Positions 9,331 to 18,040 of a stretch of DNA of 64,000 nucleotides are shown here, piece by piece. Each line of letters starts with the position of its first letter. Within the stretch, counting starts at the first letter, position 1. Source of the stretch: Streptomyces indicus (lineage in GTDB: Bacteria > Actinomycetota > Actinomycetes > Streptomycetales > Streptomycetaceae); contig NZ_FNFF01000024.1 of the NCBI RefSeq assembly GCF_900100315.1, positions 1 to 64,000 on the forward strand, written 5' to 3'. The translations under genes and the position numbers were made by a program. The notes beneath the pieces were generated by a model that saw nothing but the letters and a program-made list of their open reading frames with translations, did not search any database and was not told the DNA's origin.

Positions 9331-9436
9331 GGGTTCGCGCACGCTTCGCCACACACCTGCAATGCGCGCACCACAAAACTGCGGAGCCTTCCGGACGAGT
9401 CGGGCGCTGCCGCAGCCGCCCCGTACGCTGGGCCGC

Positions 9437-10267
9437 ATGCGCGATCTCGGAACCGGGTTCGGTTATCTCCTCAAGGGCCAGCGGTGGGTGGCGGGCCACG
9501 GCCGCTGGTTCGGCTTCGGGCTGCTGCCCGGCCTGATCACCCTCGTTTTGTACGTGGGTGCGCTGATCGGACTCGCCTACGGGGCCGACGACTTCGTGGC
9601 CTGGGCCACCCCGTTCGCCGACGACTGGTCCGAGGCCTGGCTCGCCGTCTTCCGCGGCTTCCTGGTCTTCCTGGTGTTCGCGCTCGGCCTGCTGCTCGCC
9701 GTGATCACCTTCACCGCGGTGACCCTGCTGATCGGGCAGCCCTTCTACGAGTCGCTGTCCGAGCAGGTCGACAAGGACAAGTCACCGGACGGCACCGCGC
9801 CCGAGTCGGGCCTGCCGCTCCTGCGCGAGCTGTGGATCTCCGCCCGCGACAGCCTCCGTATCGTCGTGCGCGCCGCCGCCTGGGCCGTGCTGCTCTTCGC
9901 GCTCGGCTTCATCCCGTTCCTGGGCCAGACCGTCGTCCCCGCGATCGGCTTCGGTGTCACGGGCTTCTTCCTCACGCAGGAGCTGACCTCGGTCGCCCTC
10001 CAGCGCCGCCGCGTCGAGGTGCGCGAGCAGCTGGTCATGATGCGCTCCCGGCGGCTGCTGATCTGGGGCTTCGGGGTGCCGCTCGCGGTGTCGTTCCTGA
10101 TCCCGTTCGTCGCGGTCTTCTTGATGCCGGGAGCGGTGGCGGGGGCGACCCTGATGGTGCGGGACCTGCTCGGCGAGGACGGCGACGAGGGCGAGGACGA
10201 GGGCTCCGGGACCGCCGGGGACACCGCCCTCGCGGGCCCCGACGTCCAGCATCCGGGCGCCCGTTGA
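9437..10267 (+). CDS. EI24 domain membrane protein (CysZ-like)
   Basis: 276-residue integral membrane protein with about four to six hydrophobic segments, beginning MRDLGTGFGYLLKGQRW, as in actinobacterial EI24-domain proteins. The family contains CysZ, a sulfate transporter of enteric bacteria, but no sulfur genes lie nearby, so that function is not assumed. The C-terminus is acidic (EDGDEGEDEG). The ATG at 9437 has no ribosome site, but a TACGCT -10 hexamer lies 7 bases upstream, so it is probably translated from a leaderless mRNA. It is divergent from the beta-helix operon. Confidence 0.8.
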   Translation: MRDLGTGFGYLLKGQRWVAGHGRWFGFGLLPGLITLVLYVGALIGLAYGADDFVAWATPFADDWSEAWLAVFRGFLVFLVFALGLLLAVITFTAVTLLIGQPFYESLSEQVDKDKSPDGTAPESGLPLLRELWISARDSLRIVVRAAAWAVLLFALGFIPFLGQTVVPAIGFGVTGFFLTQELTSVALQRRRVEVREQLVMMRSRRLLIWGFGVPLAVSFLIPFVAVFLMPGAVAGATLMVRDLLGEDGDEGEDEGSGTAGDTALAGPDVQHPGAR

Positions 10268-10298
10268 GCCCCGTGCACCCGAGACCGAGGATCCGTCC

Positions 10299-10910
10299 AT
10301 GACAGAACTGATAGCCGTCGCCGTCATCACCGCCCTCGCCGTGATCAGCCCCGGCGCCGACTTCGCCATGGTCGTGCGCAACAGCTATCTCCACGGCCGT
10401 ACGACCGGACTGTTCAGCGCGGCCGGAGTCGCCGCGGGCGTGCTCGTCCACGTCACGTACACGATGCTGGGCGTCGGCCTGCTCATCGCCTCGTCCACGG
10501 CGCTGTTCACGGCGATCAAACTGATCGGCGCCGCCTACCTCGTGTACGTCGGGATCAAGACCTTCCGCGCCAAGCCGGTCGAGCTCGATCTCGAACGGCC
10601 CACCGCGCTCTCGCCGTTCGGCGCGCTGCGCTCCGGCTTCCTGACGAACGTGCTCAACCCCAAGACCACCCTGTTCGTGGTCTCGACCTTCACCCAGGTC
10701 GTCCAGCCCGGCACCCCGGTGCTCCAGCAGGGCGCGTACGGCCTGTTCATGTCCCTCGCACACCTGGGGTGGTTCGCGGCCGTGGCGCTGTTCTTCTCGC
10801 ACTCGCGCCTGCGGACGGTGATGCTGCGCGGGCAGCGTGCCCTGAACAAGGCCATCGGTTCGGTCCTCGCGGGCCTGGGCGTCAGCCTCGCGTTCGCGCC
10901 CTCGCGCTGA
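10299..10910 (+). CDS. LysE/RhtB family amino-acid exporter
   Basis: 203-residue membrane protein with about six hydrophobic helices and the family's early SPGADFAMVVRNS motif followed by a G-rich segment, and the conserved N-P-K-T (VLNPKTTLFVV) in mid-protein. It matches the LysE/RhtB translocators that export amino acids or their derivatives; the substrate is unknown. It begins 31 bp after the EI24 gene and may share its transcript. It converges with the LysR gene, with only 6 bp between the two stop codons. Confidence 0.88.
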   Translation: MTELIAVAVITALAVISPGADFAMVVRNSYLHGRTTGLFSAAGVAAGVLVHVTYTMLGVGLLIASSTALFTAIKLIGAAYLVYVGIKTFRAKPVELDLERPTALSPFGALRSGFLTNVLNPKTTLFVVSTFTQVVQPGTPVLQQGAYGLFMSLAHLGWFAAVALFFSHSRLRTVMLRGQRALNKAIGSVLAGLGVSLAFAPSR

Positions 10911-10916
10911 CCGGCG

Positions 10917-11849
10917 CTAAGGCCGGGGGAGGCGGCGCCCGAACCGCGCCCCGGTCTCCCGCAGGAGCCGTATGAACGCCTCCGCGGCCGCCGGCGGGGT
11001 GCGTCCGCGCAGGGTCGCCGCGTACACGGCGCGCGGCGGGATGTCCTCCTCGTGCACCGCGAGCAGCCGGATGTCGGGCCGTACACCGTCCGCCGCCAGC
11101 GCGGGGATGAGCGCGACGGCGAGCCCGGCGGCCACGTACCCCTGCTTGGCGATCCATTCGGCCGCGACATAGGCCACGCGCGGGCGGAAGTCCTCGCGTA
11201 CCGCCGGGTGCAGCAGGCTGCGTTCCGTCGCCGTGCTGCCCGACACCCAGGGCTCGTCGGCCAGTTCGGCAAGCCGTACGCGGCGCCGCCGTGCGAGCCG
11301 GTGCCCCGCGGGCACGGCCGCGTACATGGCCTCGTCCACCACCTTCTCCAGCGCGTACGCCTCCGGCACCGCGCCGCCCGTCGACGACACCACCGCCAGA
11401 TCGAGCTCGCCCCGGTCGAGCCGCCCGAGCAGTGCGCCGGTCAGGCCCTCCGCGACGGTCAACTCGACGTCCGGGTGGCGCTCCTGGAACGCGGCGACGG
11501 TCCGCGGCACGAGCGCCGCGCCCGCCGTCGGGAACGCCCCGACCCGCAGCCGACCGCCGCTCACCTCCCGCAGCGCCGTCAAGTCCTCCCGTACGCCCTC
11601 CAGTTGGGCCAGGACGGCCTCGGCGCGCGGCAGCAGGACGCGTCCGCGCTCCGTCGGGGCCACCCCGCGCGGCAGCCGGTCGAAGAGCGCGCCCTCTCCC
11701 AGCGCGGACTCCAGGGCCTGGATCTGGCGCGAGACGGCGGACTGCGTGTAGCCGAGCGTCCGGGCGGCCTCGGTGAACGAGCCGAGCCGCGCCACCGCCA
11801 GGAAGACCCGCAGCCAGGCGGTGGAGAGCTCGTGGGCTTCAGTGGACAT
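10917..11849 (-). CDS. LysR family transcriptional regulator
   Basis: 310-residue LysR-type regulator. The N-terminal helix-turn-helix reads FTEAARTLGYTQSAVSRQI (about residues 25-45), followed by the co-inducer-binding domain. The ATG at 11849 is preceded by GGAGG. It is divergent from the dehydrogenase/Rid pair at 11949-13193, and the 99-bp gap holds a palindrome with the T-N11-A pattern of LysR sites, so it very likely regulates that pair and itself. The effector is unknown. Confidence 0.9.
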   Translation of the reverse strand: MSTEAHELSTAWLRVFLAVARLGSFTEAARTLGYTQSAVSRQIQALESALGEGALFDRLPRGVAPTERGRVLLPRAEAVLAQLEGVREDLTALREVSGGRLRVGAFPTAGAALVPRTVAAFQERHPDVELTVAEGLTGALLGRLDRGELDLAVVSSTGGAVPEAYALEKVVDEAMYAAVPAGHRLARRRRVRLAELADEPWVSGSTATERSLLHPAVREDFRPRVAYVAAEWIAKQGYVAAGLAVALIPALAADGVRPDIRLLAVHEEDIPPRAVYAATLRGRTPPAAAEAFIRLLRETGARFGRRLPRP

Positions 11850-11874
11850 GGGCACCTCCGGGGCAGGCTGCTGC

Positions 11875-11891
11875 CATGCGATTCTCGCATG
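11875..11891. promoter_or_regulatory. Likely LysR operator palindrome
   Basis: CATGCGA-ttc-TCGCATG is a perfect 7-bp-arm palindrome and contains a T-N11-A core. It lies 27 bp before lysR and 58 bp before the divergent dehydrogenase, where an autoregulatory LysR box is expected. Confidence 0.6.
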
Positions 11892-11912
11892 GTCGGCATG
11901 CAAGACATTCGC

Positions 11913-11942
11913 TTGTCGCATCCACCGGCCCGCGCCTAGCGT
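11913..11942 (+). promoter_or_regulatory. Promoter of the dehydrogenase/Rid operon
   Basis: TTGTCG (11913-11918) and TAGCGT (11937-11942) are 18 bp apart. The -10 hexamer ends 6 bases before the ATG at 11949, so transcription should begin at or next to the start codon and give a leaderless mRNA. Confidence 0.6.
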
Positions 11943-11948
11943 CGAGGC

Positions 11949-12779
11949 ATGGACCAGCAGGAACACCCCCGCACACCACGGCTCGCCTTCCTCGGACTCG
12001 GGCACATGGGCGCCCCCATGGCGGGCCGGCTGCTCGCCGCGGGCCACCCGTTGACCGTCTGGAACCGCACCGCATCCCGCGCCGCACCCCTCGTCGCCCG
12101 GGGCGCCCGCCTCGCCGCCTCGCCCGCCGAGGCCGTGCGGGACGCGGACGTGGTCCTCACCATGCTCGCCACCCCCGAGGCGGTACGGGAGATCGCCCGG
12201 CAGATCGGGCCCGCACTGCGGCCGGGGGCGCACTGGGTGGAACTGTCCACCGTCGGACCCGAGCTCGTACGGGAGGTGGCGGCCGGGCTGCCGAAGGAGG
12301 TCGCCCTGGTCGACGCACCCGTCCTGGGCAGCACCGACAAGGCGCGGGCCGGCACACTCGGACTCCTCGCGGGCGGCGACGCGGATGCGGTGGAGCCCGT
12401 GCTGTCCGCGCTCGGCACCGTCACACGCACCGGCCCGTCCGGCACCGGCGCCGCCCTGAAGCTCGTCGTGAACACCGCCGTGCTCGGGGGAGTGGCCCTG
12501 GTCGGCGAGGCGATGCGGCTCGCGGACGCCCTCGGCGTCCCCGAGGAGACGGCGAAGGCCGCGCTCGGCCGGAGCGCGCTCGGCGGTGCGGTGCCCCGCG
12601 CCTTCGCCGAGGACGTCCACTTCGCGGTCGAACTCGCGGTCAAGGACGCCGGGTTGGCCACCTCGGTCGCGCACCTGCCCGCGCTGGAAGCCGTCCGCGA
12701 GCACTTCGCGGCCCACCCCGACCTGGCCCACGAGGACATCGCGGCCGCGGTGACCCGTATCCGTACGGCCGAGAACTGA
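11949..12779 (+). CDS. NAD(P)-dependent beta-hydroxyacid dehydrogenase family protein
   Basis: 276-residue protein of the 3-hydroxyisobutyrate/6-phosphogluconate dehydrogenase superfamily. The Rossmann motif is FLGLGHMGAPMAGRL near residue 15, the family DAPVLGSTDKA segment follows, and the catalytic lysine lies in GAALKLVVN (about residue 170). Some relatives are imine reductases, so reduction of a beta-hydroxyacid or an imine are both possible. It is followed 21 bp later by a Rid-family gene, which hints at handling reactive enamine/imine intermediates. LysR, transcribed divergently, is the likely regulator. The start fits a leaderless promoter. Confidence 0.85.
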   Translation: MDQQEHPRTPRLAFLGLGHMGAPMAGRLLAAGHPLTVWNRTASRAAPLVARGARLAASPAEAVRDADVVLTMLATPEAVREIARQIGPALRPGAHWVELSTVGPELVREVAAGLPKEVALVDAPVLGSTDKARAGTLGLLAGGDADAVEPVLSALGTVTRTGPSGTGAALKLVVNTAVLGGVALVGEAMRLADALGVPEETAKAALGRSALGGAVPRAFAEDVHFAVELAVKDAGLATSVAHLPALEAVREHFAAHPDLAHEDIAAAVTRIRTAEN

Positions 12780-12800
12780 GAATCCCGAAGGAGCTCCACC

Positions 12801-13193
12801 ATGCAGATCACCCTCGACAACCCGCCCACCGCCCCCGCCCCGCTCAGCCCGTACTACTCGCAGGTCGCCCGGGTCGAACTCCCCGGCGGCGGCGCCCTGT
12901 TGCAGCTTTCGGGCCAGGTGGCCGAGGGCCCCGACCTCGCCGCGCAGAGCCGCGGGATCTTCGAGGCGATCGGCGCGATCCTCGAGGCGCACGGCGCGAG
13001 CCTCGCGGACGTGATCAACATCCGCACGTATCTGACGGACATCTCCCGTCTCGCCGAGTACGGCGCCGTCCGCCGCGCCTGCTTCCCCGGCACCCCGCCC
13101 ACGAGCACGACGGTCGAGGTGTCGAAGCTCTTCCTCGACTGGGCGCAGATCGAGGTGGAGGTGGTGGCCGCACTGCCGGCGGGCCGGTCGTAA
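12801..13193 (+). CDS. Rid family protein (RidA/YjgF-like) without the usual catalytic Arg
   Basis: 130-residue protein of the RidA/YjgF/UK114 fold, normally a trimer. The core motifs are QLSGQVAE and VINIRTYLTDI, and the C-terminus has VEVSKLFLDWAQIEVEVVA. In true RidA deaminases the segment before VEV reads P-A-R-S-x, with the Arg holding the imine substrate; here it is P-T-S-T-T, so that Arg is Ser. It may therefore bind rather than hydrolyse imines, or belong to one of the Rid4-7 groups. GAAGGAG precedes the ATG. It forms an operon with the dehydrogenase upstream. Confidence 0.85.
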   Translation: MQITLDNPPTAPAPLSPYYSQVARVELPGGGALLQLSGQVAEGPDLAAQSRGIFEAIGAILEAHGASLADVINIRTYLTDISRLAEYGAVRRACFPGTPPTSTTVEVSKLFLDWAQIEVEVVAALPAGRS

Positions 13194-13227
13194 GAGCCCC
13201 CCAAAACAGGCCGGAACCGCCCGGGCC

Positions 13228-13797
13228 TCACTCCCCGAGCAGCACCAGGAAGTCCTGGAACGCGGCCGCCATGTCCACGCTGTCCGGGTCGAGGAGCCAC
13301 TGGTACTGCAACCCGTCGAGCACGGCCACGAGCAAGGGCGCGGCGCGCTCGGGCGTGAGCCCCGACGGCAGGCGGTCGCCGAACTCGGCGCGCAGCAGCG
13401 CCGCCAGGTCCTCGCGCACGTCCGCGTAGCGCCGGGTGAAGTACGGGGCCGCCGGGTGGTCCTCCGTGACGGCCTCGCCGAGCAGCGCCGAGAAGGTCTG
13501 CACGATCCCGCGGCGCATCGCGTTGTACTCGACCAGCGAGGTGAGGAGTTCGAGCCGCCAGTCGCGGCGCGGGATCGCGGCGTCCCACTGGTCGCGGTCC
13601 TCCAGGACGGCGACCAGGAGCGCCTCCTTCGTGGGGAAGTGGTGCAGCAGCCCCTGCTGGGTGAGCCCCACGCGCTCGGCGACGGCCGCCAGGGACGCGC
13701 CGCGGTAGCCGCGCTCGGCGATCACTTCGAGTGCGGCCCGCACGATCTCCGCGCGCCGCCGGTCACTTCGCGGACGGTGGGTGTTCCCGGCCGCCAT
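13228..13797 (-). CDS. TetR/AcrR family transcriptional regulator
   Basis: 189-residue TetR-type regulator. The DNA-binding domain covers about residues 15-60, with ASLAAVAERVGLTQQGLLHHF as its helix-turn-helix region. The ligand domain is unassigned. It lies 12 bp after a VOC-protein gene on the same strand and near the divergent GH3 glucosidase; TetR-type control of that glucosidase is possible but only inferred. Confidence 0.88.
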   Translation of the reverse strand: MAAGNTHRPRSDRRRAEIVRAALEVIAERGYRGASLAAVAERVGLTQQGLLHHFPTKEALLVAVLEDRDQWDAAIPRRDWRLELLTSLVEYNAMRRGIVQTFSALLGEAVTEDHPAAPYFTRRYADVREDLAALLRAEFGDRLPSGLTPERAAPLLVAVLDGLQYQWLLDPDSVDMAAAFQDFLVLLGE

Positions 13798-13809
13798 CCC
13801 CGCCGCCGC

Positions 13810-14163
13810 TCAGCTCTGCCGCTCGGCCAGGACGCAGAACTCGTTGCCCTCCGGGTCGAGGAGCGTCACCCAGTGCTGCTTCTCCTGGACGCCGGGCGCG
13901 CGCCGGGCGCCGAGGGCGAGGAGCCGGGCGACCTCGGCCTCCTGGTCGTCGGGGCGGAAGTCGGGGTGCAACCGGTTCTTCGAGGTCTTGCCCTCGGGGA
14001 CGGGCACGAACAGCAGACCCGGCATCCGGTCCGGCTCGGGCCGGATCTCGATGATCTCCTCGGTCTCGTCGACCACCACCCAGCCGAGCGCCTCCGCCCA
14101 CCAGCGCCCGAGCGCGACGGGGTCGGCGGAGTCGACGATGATCTGTTCCCATTCAAGTGCCAT
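13810..14163 (-). CDS. VOC (glyoxalase-like) family protein
   Basis: 117-residue protein with the paired beta-alpha-beta-beta-beta fold of the vicinal-oxygen-chelate superfamily (start MALEWEQIIVDSADPVALGRWW, end LLDPEGNEFCVL). Such small proteins include glyoxalases and resistance proteins that bind drugs; the activity here cannot be told. The ATG at 14163 has no ribosome site but a TAGGCT hexamer sits 7 bases upstream, so the mRNA is probably leaderless. It is likely cotranscribed with the TetR gene that follows. Confidence 0.8.
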   Translation of the reverse strand: MALEWEQIIVDSADPVALGRWWAEALGWVVVDETEEIIEIRPEPDRMPGLLFVPVPEGKTSKNRLHPDFRPDDQEAEVARLLALGARRAPGVQEKQHWVTLLDPEGNEFCVLAERQS

Positions 14164-14290
14164 GGGCGTGAGCCTAGATCAGCGCGTCCGCCTGCGCGGA
14201 TAACCGCTGGATAACGAAACCTACCGTCCGCCAGGCAACCCGTGCAGGATGGACCGCAGTCAGGGGTGCGTCTCACGAGGAGGTACGGCA

Positions 14291-16732
14291 GTGGCTGAGC
14301 AGAGGTACACGGACGGCGCCGAGGCGGTCGTGGAGGCCGCGCTCGGCAAGCTCGATCTCGACACGAAGGCCCGCCTGCTCGCCGGCCAGGACATGTGGAC
14401 CCTGCCCGCGCTCCCCGAGATCGGCCTCGCGTCGCTGGTGCTGTCCGACGGGCCCATCGGTGTGAGGGGCGTGCGCTGGAGCGCCGACGACCCCTCCATA
14501 GCCCTGCCGTCCCCGACGGCGCTCGCGGCCGCGTGGGACCCACAACTCGCCTACCGGGCAGGCCAGTTGCTGGCCCAGGAGGCGCGGCGCAAGGGCGTGC
14601 ACGTGCTGCTCGCGCCGACGGTGAACCTTCAGCGCTCCCCGCGCGGCGGACGGCACTTCGAGGCGTACAGCGAAGACCCGTATCTGACCGGCGAGATCGG
14701 CACCGGCTATGTGCGCGGCGTGCAGTCCGGCGGGGTCGGCACCACCGTCAAGCACTTCGTCGCCAACGACGCCGAGACCGACCGCTTCACGGTGGACAAC
14801 CGGGTCTCCGAACGCGCCCTGCGCGAGCTCTATTTGGCGCCGTTCGAGGCCATCGTGAAGCAGGCCGCACCCTGGGGCATCATGACCGCCTACAACGCGG
14901 TCAACGGCATCACCATGACCGAGAACGCCGCCCTCGTGAACGGCATCCTGCGCGAGGAGTGGGGCTTCGACGGGTTCAACATCTCCGACTGGATGGCCGC
15001 CCGCGACACCGTGGGCGCGATCCACGGCGGGCTCGACGTCGCGATGCCCGGCCCGATGACGGTGTACGGTCCCGCACTCGCCGAAGCCGTACGCGACGGA
15101 CGGGTCGAGGAGGCGGCCGTGGACGAGGCGGTGCGCCGGGTCCTGAGGCTGGCCGCCCGCGTCGGCGCGCTCGACGGCGCCGAGCCCGCCGTCACCGAAC
15201 TGCCCGAGCCGGTCGACGGCGAGGCCTTGGCCCGCGAGATCGCCCACCGCTCCTTCGTGCTCGTGCGCAACGAGCGGGGCATCCTGCCGCTGTCCGGCAC
15301 CGGCACGGTCGCCCTGATCGGCGCCGCGGCACGCGACGCCCGCGTCCTCGGCGGCGGCTCCGCCACCGTCTTCCCGCGCCGGATCGTCTCCCCGCTCGAC
15401 GGCCTCACCGCCGCGCTCGGCGAGATGGCGGTCTCGTACGCGCGGGGGGCCGAGCCCAGCGAGGAACTGGGCGTCGCGAGCGCCGGGTTCGCGCTGCGCG
15501 CCGTCTGCCGCGACGCCGACGGGCGGGTGCTCGGCGAGGCGCCGCTGGCCGACGGGGCGATCCAGTGGTTCGGCGGCGGCTTCCCCGAGGGCGTCACGTA
15601 CCAGGAACTCGCCCGCGTGGAGATCACCGGCACCTTCACGCCGCGCGTCGACGGCGCCCACCGCTTCGGCACCCGCGGCCTCGGCGGTCTGAAGCTGACC
15701 GTCGGCGGCCGGCAGCTCTTCGACGGCGAGCAGGGGATGACGGTCGACGGCGACCCCTTCGAGGCCTTCCTCGGCGCGCCCACCGAGCGCGGCACCGTGC
15801 AGCTGACGGCCGGCGTGCCCGTCGAGGTCTCCCTGGACGTGGTCCCGCCGAAGATCGAGGGCATCCCGATCGAGGTCGTCGCGCTCTGCCTCTCGCACGC
15901 CGAACCCCGCCGCGACCCGGACGAGTTGATCGCCGAAGCCGTCCGTGCGGCGGCCGCCGCCGACACCGCCGTGGTGGTCGTCGCCACCACCGACCGCGTC
16001 GAGTCCGAGGGCTTCGACCGCAAGGACCTGCGCCTGCCCGGCCGCCAGGACGACCTCGTACGGGCCGTCGCGGCGGCCAACCCGAACACCGTCGTGGTCG
16101 TCAACTCCGGTTCCCCGGTGGAGCTCCCGTGGCGCGAGGAGGTCGCCGCCGTGCTGCTGAGCTGGTTCCCGGGCCAGGAGGGCGGCGCCGCACTCGCCGA
16201 CGTCCTCACCGGAGCCGAGGAGCCCGGCGGCCGCCTGCCCACCACCTGGGGCCCGCTCGCCGACGCCCCCGTCACCGAGGTCACGCCGAACGCGGACGGC
16301 CAACTCTCCTACGACGAGGGCGTGTTCATCGGCTACCGCGCCTGGGACAAGGCCGGCGCCACCCCCTCGTACCCCTTCGGACACGGCCTCGGCTACACCG
16401 ACTGGGCGTACGAGAGCCTCCAGGCCACGCCCGACGAGGCCACCGTCCTCATCCGCAACATCGGTGCGCGCACGGGCCGCGAGACCGTCCAGCTCTACCT
16501 CACACCACCCGCGGACGACTCCGTCGCACGCCCGGCCCGCGCCCTCGCCGCCTTCACGAGCGTGACGGCCACCCCGGGGGAGAGCGTCGAGGTGCGGATC
16601 CCGCTGCCGCGGCGGGCGTTCGAGACCTGGGACGAGAGTGCGGGCGCGTGGGCGTACCGCAAGGGCGGCTACACGCTGACGGCCGGCCGCTCCCTCACGG
16701 ACGGCAGGCTGAGCGTGACCTTCGAGGCGTGA
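14291..16732 (+). CDS. Glycoside hydrolase family 3 beta-glucosidase with PA14 insert
   Basis: 813-residue GH3 enzyme. The N-terminal barrel contains the nucleophile D233 in FNISDWMA and the upstream KHFVANDAETDR motif. The second domain is interrupted by a PA14-like carbohydrate-binding insert (about residues 390-530, FTPRVDGAHRFGTRGLGG), and a fibronectin-III-like domain closes the protein. No signal peptide is seen, so it probably works inside the cell on imported oligosaccharides, as many Streptomyces BglB-type enzymes do. I start at GTG 14291, which follows GAGGAGGT by six bases; an ATG at 14249 precedes that ribosome site. Confidence 0.92.
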   Translation: MAEQRYTDGAEAVVEAALGKLDLDTKARLLAGQDMWTLPALPEIGLASLVLSDGPIGVRGVRWSADDPSIALPSPTALAAAWDPQLAYRAGQLLAQEARRKGVHVLLAPTVNLQRSPRGGRHFEAYSEDPYLTGEIGTGYVRGVQSGGVGTTVKHFVANDAETDRFTVDNRVSERALRELYLAPFEAIVKQAAPWGIMTAYNAVNGITMTENAALVNGILREEWGFDGFNISDWMAARDTVGAIHGGLDVAMPGPMTVYGPALAEAVRDGRVEEAAVDEAVRRVLRLAARVGALDGAEPAVTELPEPVDGEALAREIAHRSFVLVRNERGILPLSGTGTVALIGAAARDARVLGGGSATVFPRRIVSPLDGLTAALGEMAVSYARGAEPSEELGVASAGFALRAVCRDADGRVLGEAPLADGAIQWFGGGFPEGVTYQELARVEITGTFTPRVDGAHRFGTRGLGGLKLTVGGRQLFDGEQGMTVDGDPFEAFLGAPTERGTVQLTAGVPVEVSLDVVPPKIEGIPIEVVALCLSHAEPRRDPDELIAEAVRAAAAADTAVVVVATTDRVESEGFDRKDLRLPGRQDDLVRAVAAANPNTVVVVNSGSPVELPWREEVAAVLLSWFPGQEGGAALADVLTGAEEPGGRLPTTWGPLADAPVTEVTPNADGQLSYDEGVFIGYRAWDKAGATPSYPFGHGLGYTDWAYESLQATPDEATVLIRNIGARTGRETVQLYLTPPADDSVARPARALAAFTSVTATPGESVEVRIPLPRRAFETWDESAGAWAYRKGGYTLTAGRSLTDGRLSVTFEA

Positions 16733-16734
16733 GG

Positions 16735-16800
16735 GGCCTTCGCCCTGAGGGGGCGAGGGGCCCTCGCCGGGGGCCCTTCGCCGTGGGGCCCCTCCCGCTC
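16735..16800. terminator. GC-rich hairpin region between convergent genes
   Basis: Overlapping inverted repeats (for example ggcgaggg/ccctcgcc and aggggcc/ggcccct) fill the gap between the GH3 gene and the convergent SGNH lipoprotein gene. There is no T-run, as is usual in Streptomyces. It likely ends transcription from both sides. Confidence 0.45.
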
Positions 16801-16802
16801 CC

Positions 16803-17720
16803 TCACTCGCCGGGCGACTGCTCCGCGGTCACGGCGGTGAACGCCAGCTCGGCGAGCCGCGCCTGCCCGTCACGGCTCGGGTGGAACCAGTCCCACTTGC
16901 TGAGCTGCCCCGGCCCGAAGCGGTAGCCGAACACCGACCCGCCGTCGTAGCGGCAGTACTCGTCCTCGGCGCACACGTCCTTCAGGACCTTGTTGTACGC
17001 CTCCACCCGCGCGTGCACGTCCCCGCGCCGCTGCACCGCGAGATCGTCGAGCGCGTCGGGATCGGCGAGCATCGACTGGCAGATGCCCAGCTTCCAGATC
17101 TGCTTGGCCATCGCATTGCCCTTGCCCTGCGACCACAGCCGGGTCAGATCCGGGATGGACGCCACGTACACCTGCGTCTTGGGCAGCTCGCGGCGCAGCG
17201 CGCGCATCCCGTCCTCGAAGTCCGCACGGAAGGAGGCGACGGAGGTCATCGCGGCGGCCGTCCCCCGGCAGGCGTCGTTCGCACCCATCAGGACCGTCAC
17301 CAACTCGGGTGACTTCTCGGCCGCCTGCTTCATCTGCTCGGGCAGCGCACTCATGCGCGCCCCCGTCCGGGCGAAGTTCCAACTGCGCGTCGCCGCCGCC
17401 TCCTTGCCGAGCAGCCGCACCGCGAGGCTGTTCACGGCCGGGTCGGTGCCGGTCGCCCAGGACGACTCCGGGCAGTCCGAGAGGACCTGGCAGGCGTCGA
17501 AGCCGCGCGTGATCGAATCGCCCACGGCCGCCACCGACTCCGGGCTCGTGTCCCAGGTGGGAGTGGGCGAGGGCGAGGGCTTGGCGCTTCTGGCGGCCGG
17601 GGCGCCCTGCGGCGTCGGGGAGTTGCCCCCGGTGGCGTCGCAGCCGAGCAGCACGGTCGCGAGTACGGCGGCGCTCGCCGCTGCGGCCGCGCCGCGGACA
17701 CGGAACCCGCTCCGGATCAC
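16803..17720 (-). CDS. SGNH/GDSL-type hydrolase lipoprotein
   Basis: 305-residue secreted esterase/lipase-like protein. The N-terminus has a lipoprotein signal with lipobox LLGC, so it should be anchored to the outer face of the membrane. The SGNH blocks are visible: AVGDSITRG with the nucleophile Ser, a GARMS segment, MGAND with the Asn, and DWFHPSRDG with the catalytic Asp-His pair. A Ser/Pro/Ala linker separates anchor and enzyme. The GTG at 17720 follows AGAGGGGAC; an ATG at 17822 has no such site and would move the signal peptide inward. The substrate is an unknown lipid or acyl ester. Confidence 0.88.
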   Translation of the reverse strand: MIRSGFRVRGAAAAASAAVLATVLLGCDATGGNSPTPQGAPAARSAKPSPSPTPTWDTSPESVAAVGDSITRGFDACQVLSDCPESSWATGTDPAVNSLAVRLLGKEAAATRSWNFARTGARMSALPEQMKQAAEKSPELVTVLMGANDACRGTAAAMTSVASFRADFEDGMRALRRELPKTQVYVASIPDLTRLWSQGKGNAMAKQIWKLGICQSMLADPDALDDLAVQRRGDVHARVEAYNKVLKDVCAEDEYCRYDGGSVFGYRFGPGQLSKWDWFHPSRDGQARLAELAFTAVTAEQSPGE

Positions 17721-18040
17721 AGTCGTCCCCTCTCTCGCCCGTCCACCCTCGGGCGCCGTGCACCGGCGCCCTGCCGGGTGAATGCCCGCCGTTTCCAGGA
17801 CCTGGACCCGACGGTACGTCACACTCGGGCCCGCACCGCACGGTAGTTTTGCTGCAGCCGACCCGGACGCAGGGCGCTCACCCGGTTCCGGTAAATTACA
17901 TCACGTCAGAAATGTCCCCTTTCGGGGAGTTTCATCAATTCCGTGGATGTCCTGGATTTCCTCGGGAATCTTGGCGAAACTCCCGCCAACTGCCCGGCCA
18001 GGTGCGAGGCCGCAACCCTCGCCCCACCCTGGAGGTACCG
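17721..18040. other. 320-bp intergenic region between divergent genes
   Basis: This holds the upstream regions of the SGNH lipoprotein (leftward) and DUF3145 (rightward) genes. An AT-rich stretch near 17890-17940, about 100-150 bp before DUF3145, is the most likely promoter zone. No gene or clear repeat is seen. Confidence 0.5.

Noticed and set aside
9437..10267. CysZ sulfate transporter
   Set aside because: The EI24 fold is shared, but no sulfur-assimilation genes are nearby, so the specific role is not claimed.
6847..10302. 1151-codon plus-strand open frame across the MFS and beta-helix genes
   Set aside because: Typical high-GC antisense frame; no domain and no ribosome site, and it crosses several real genes.
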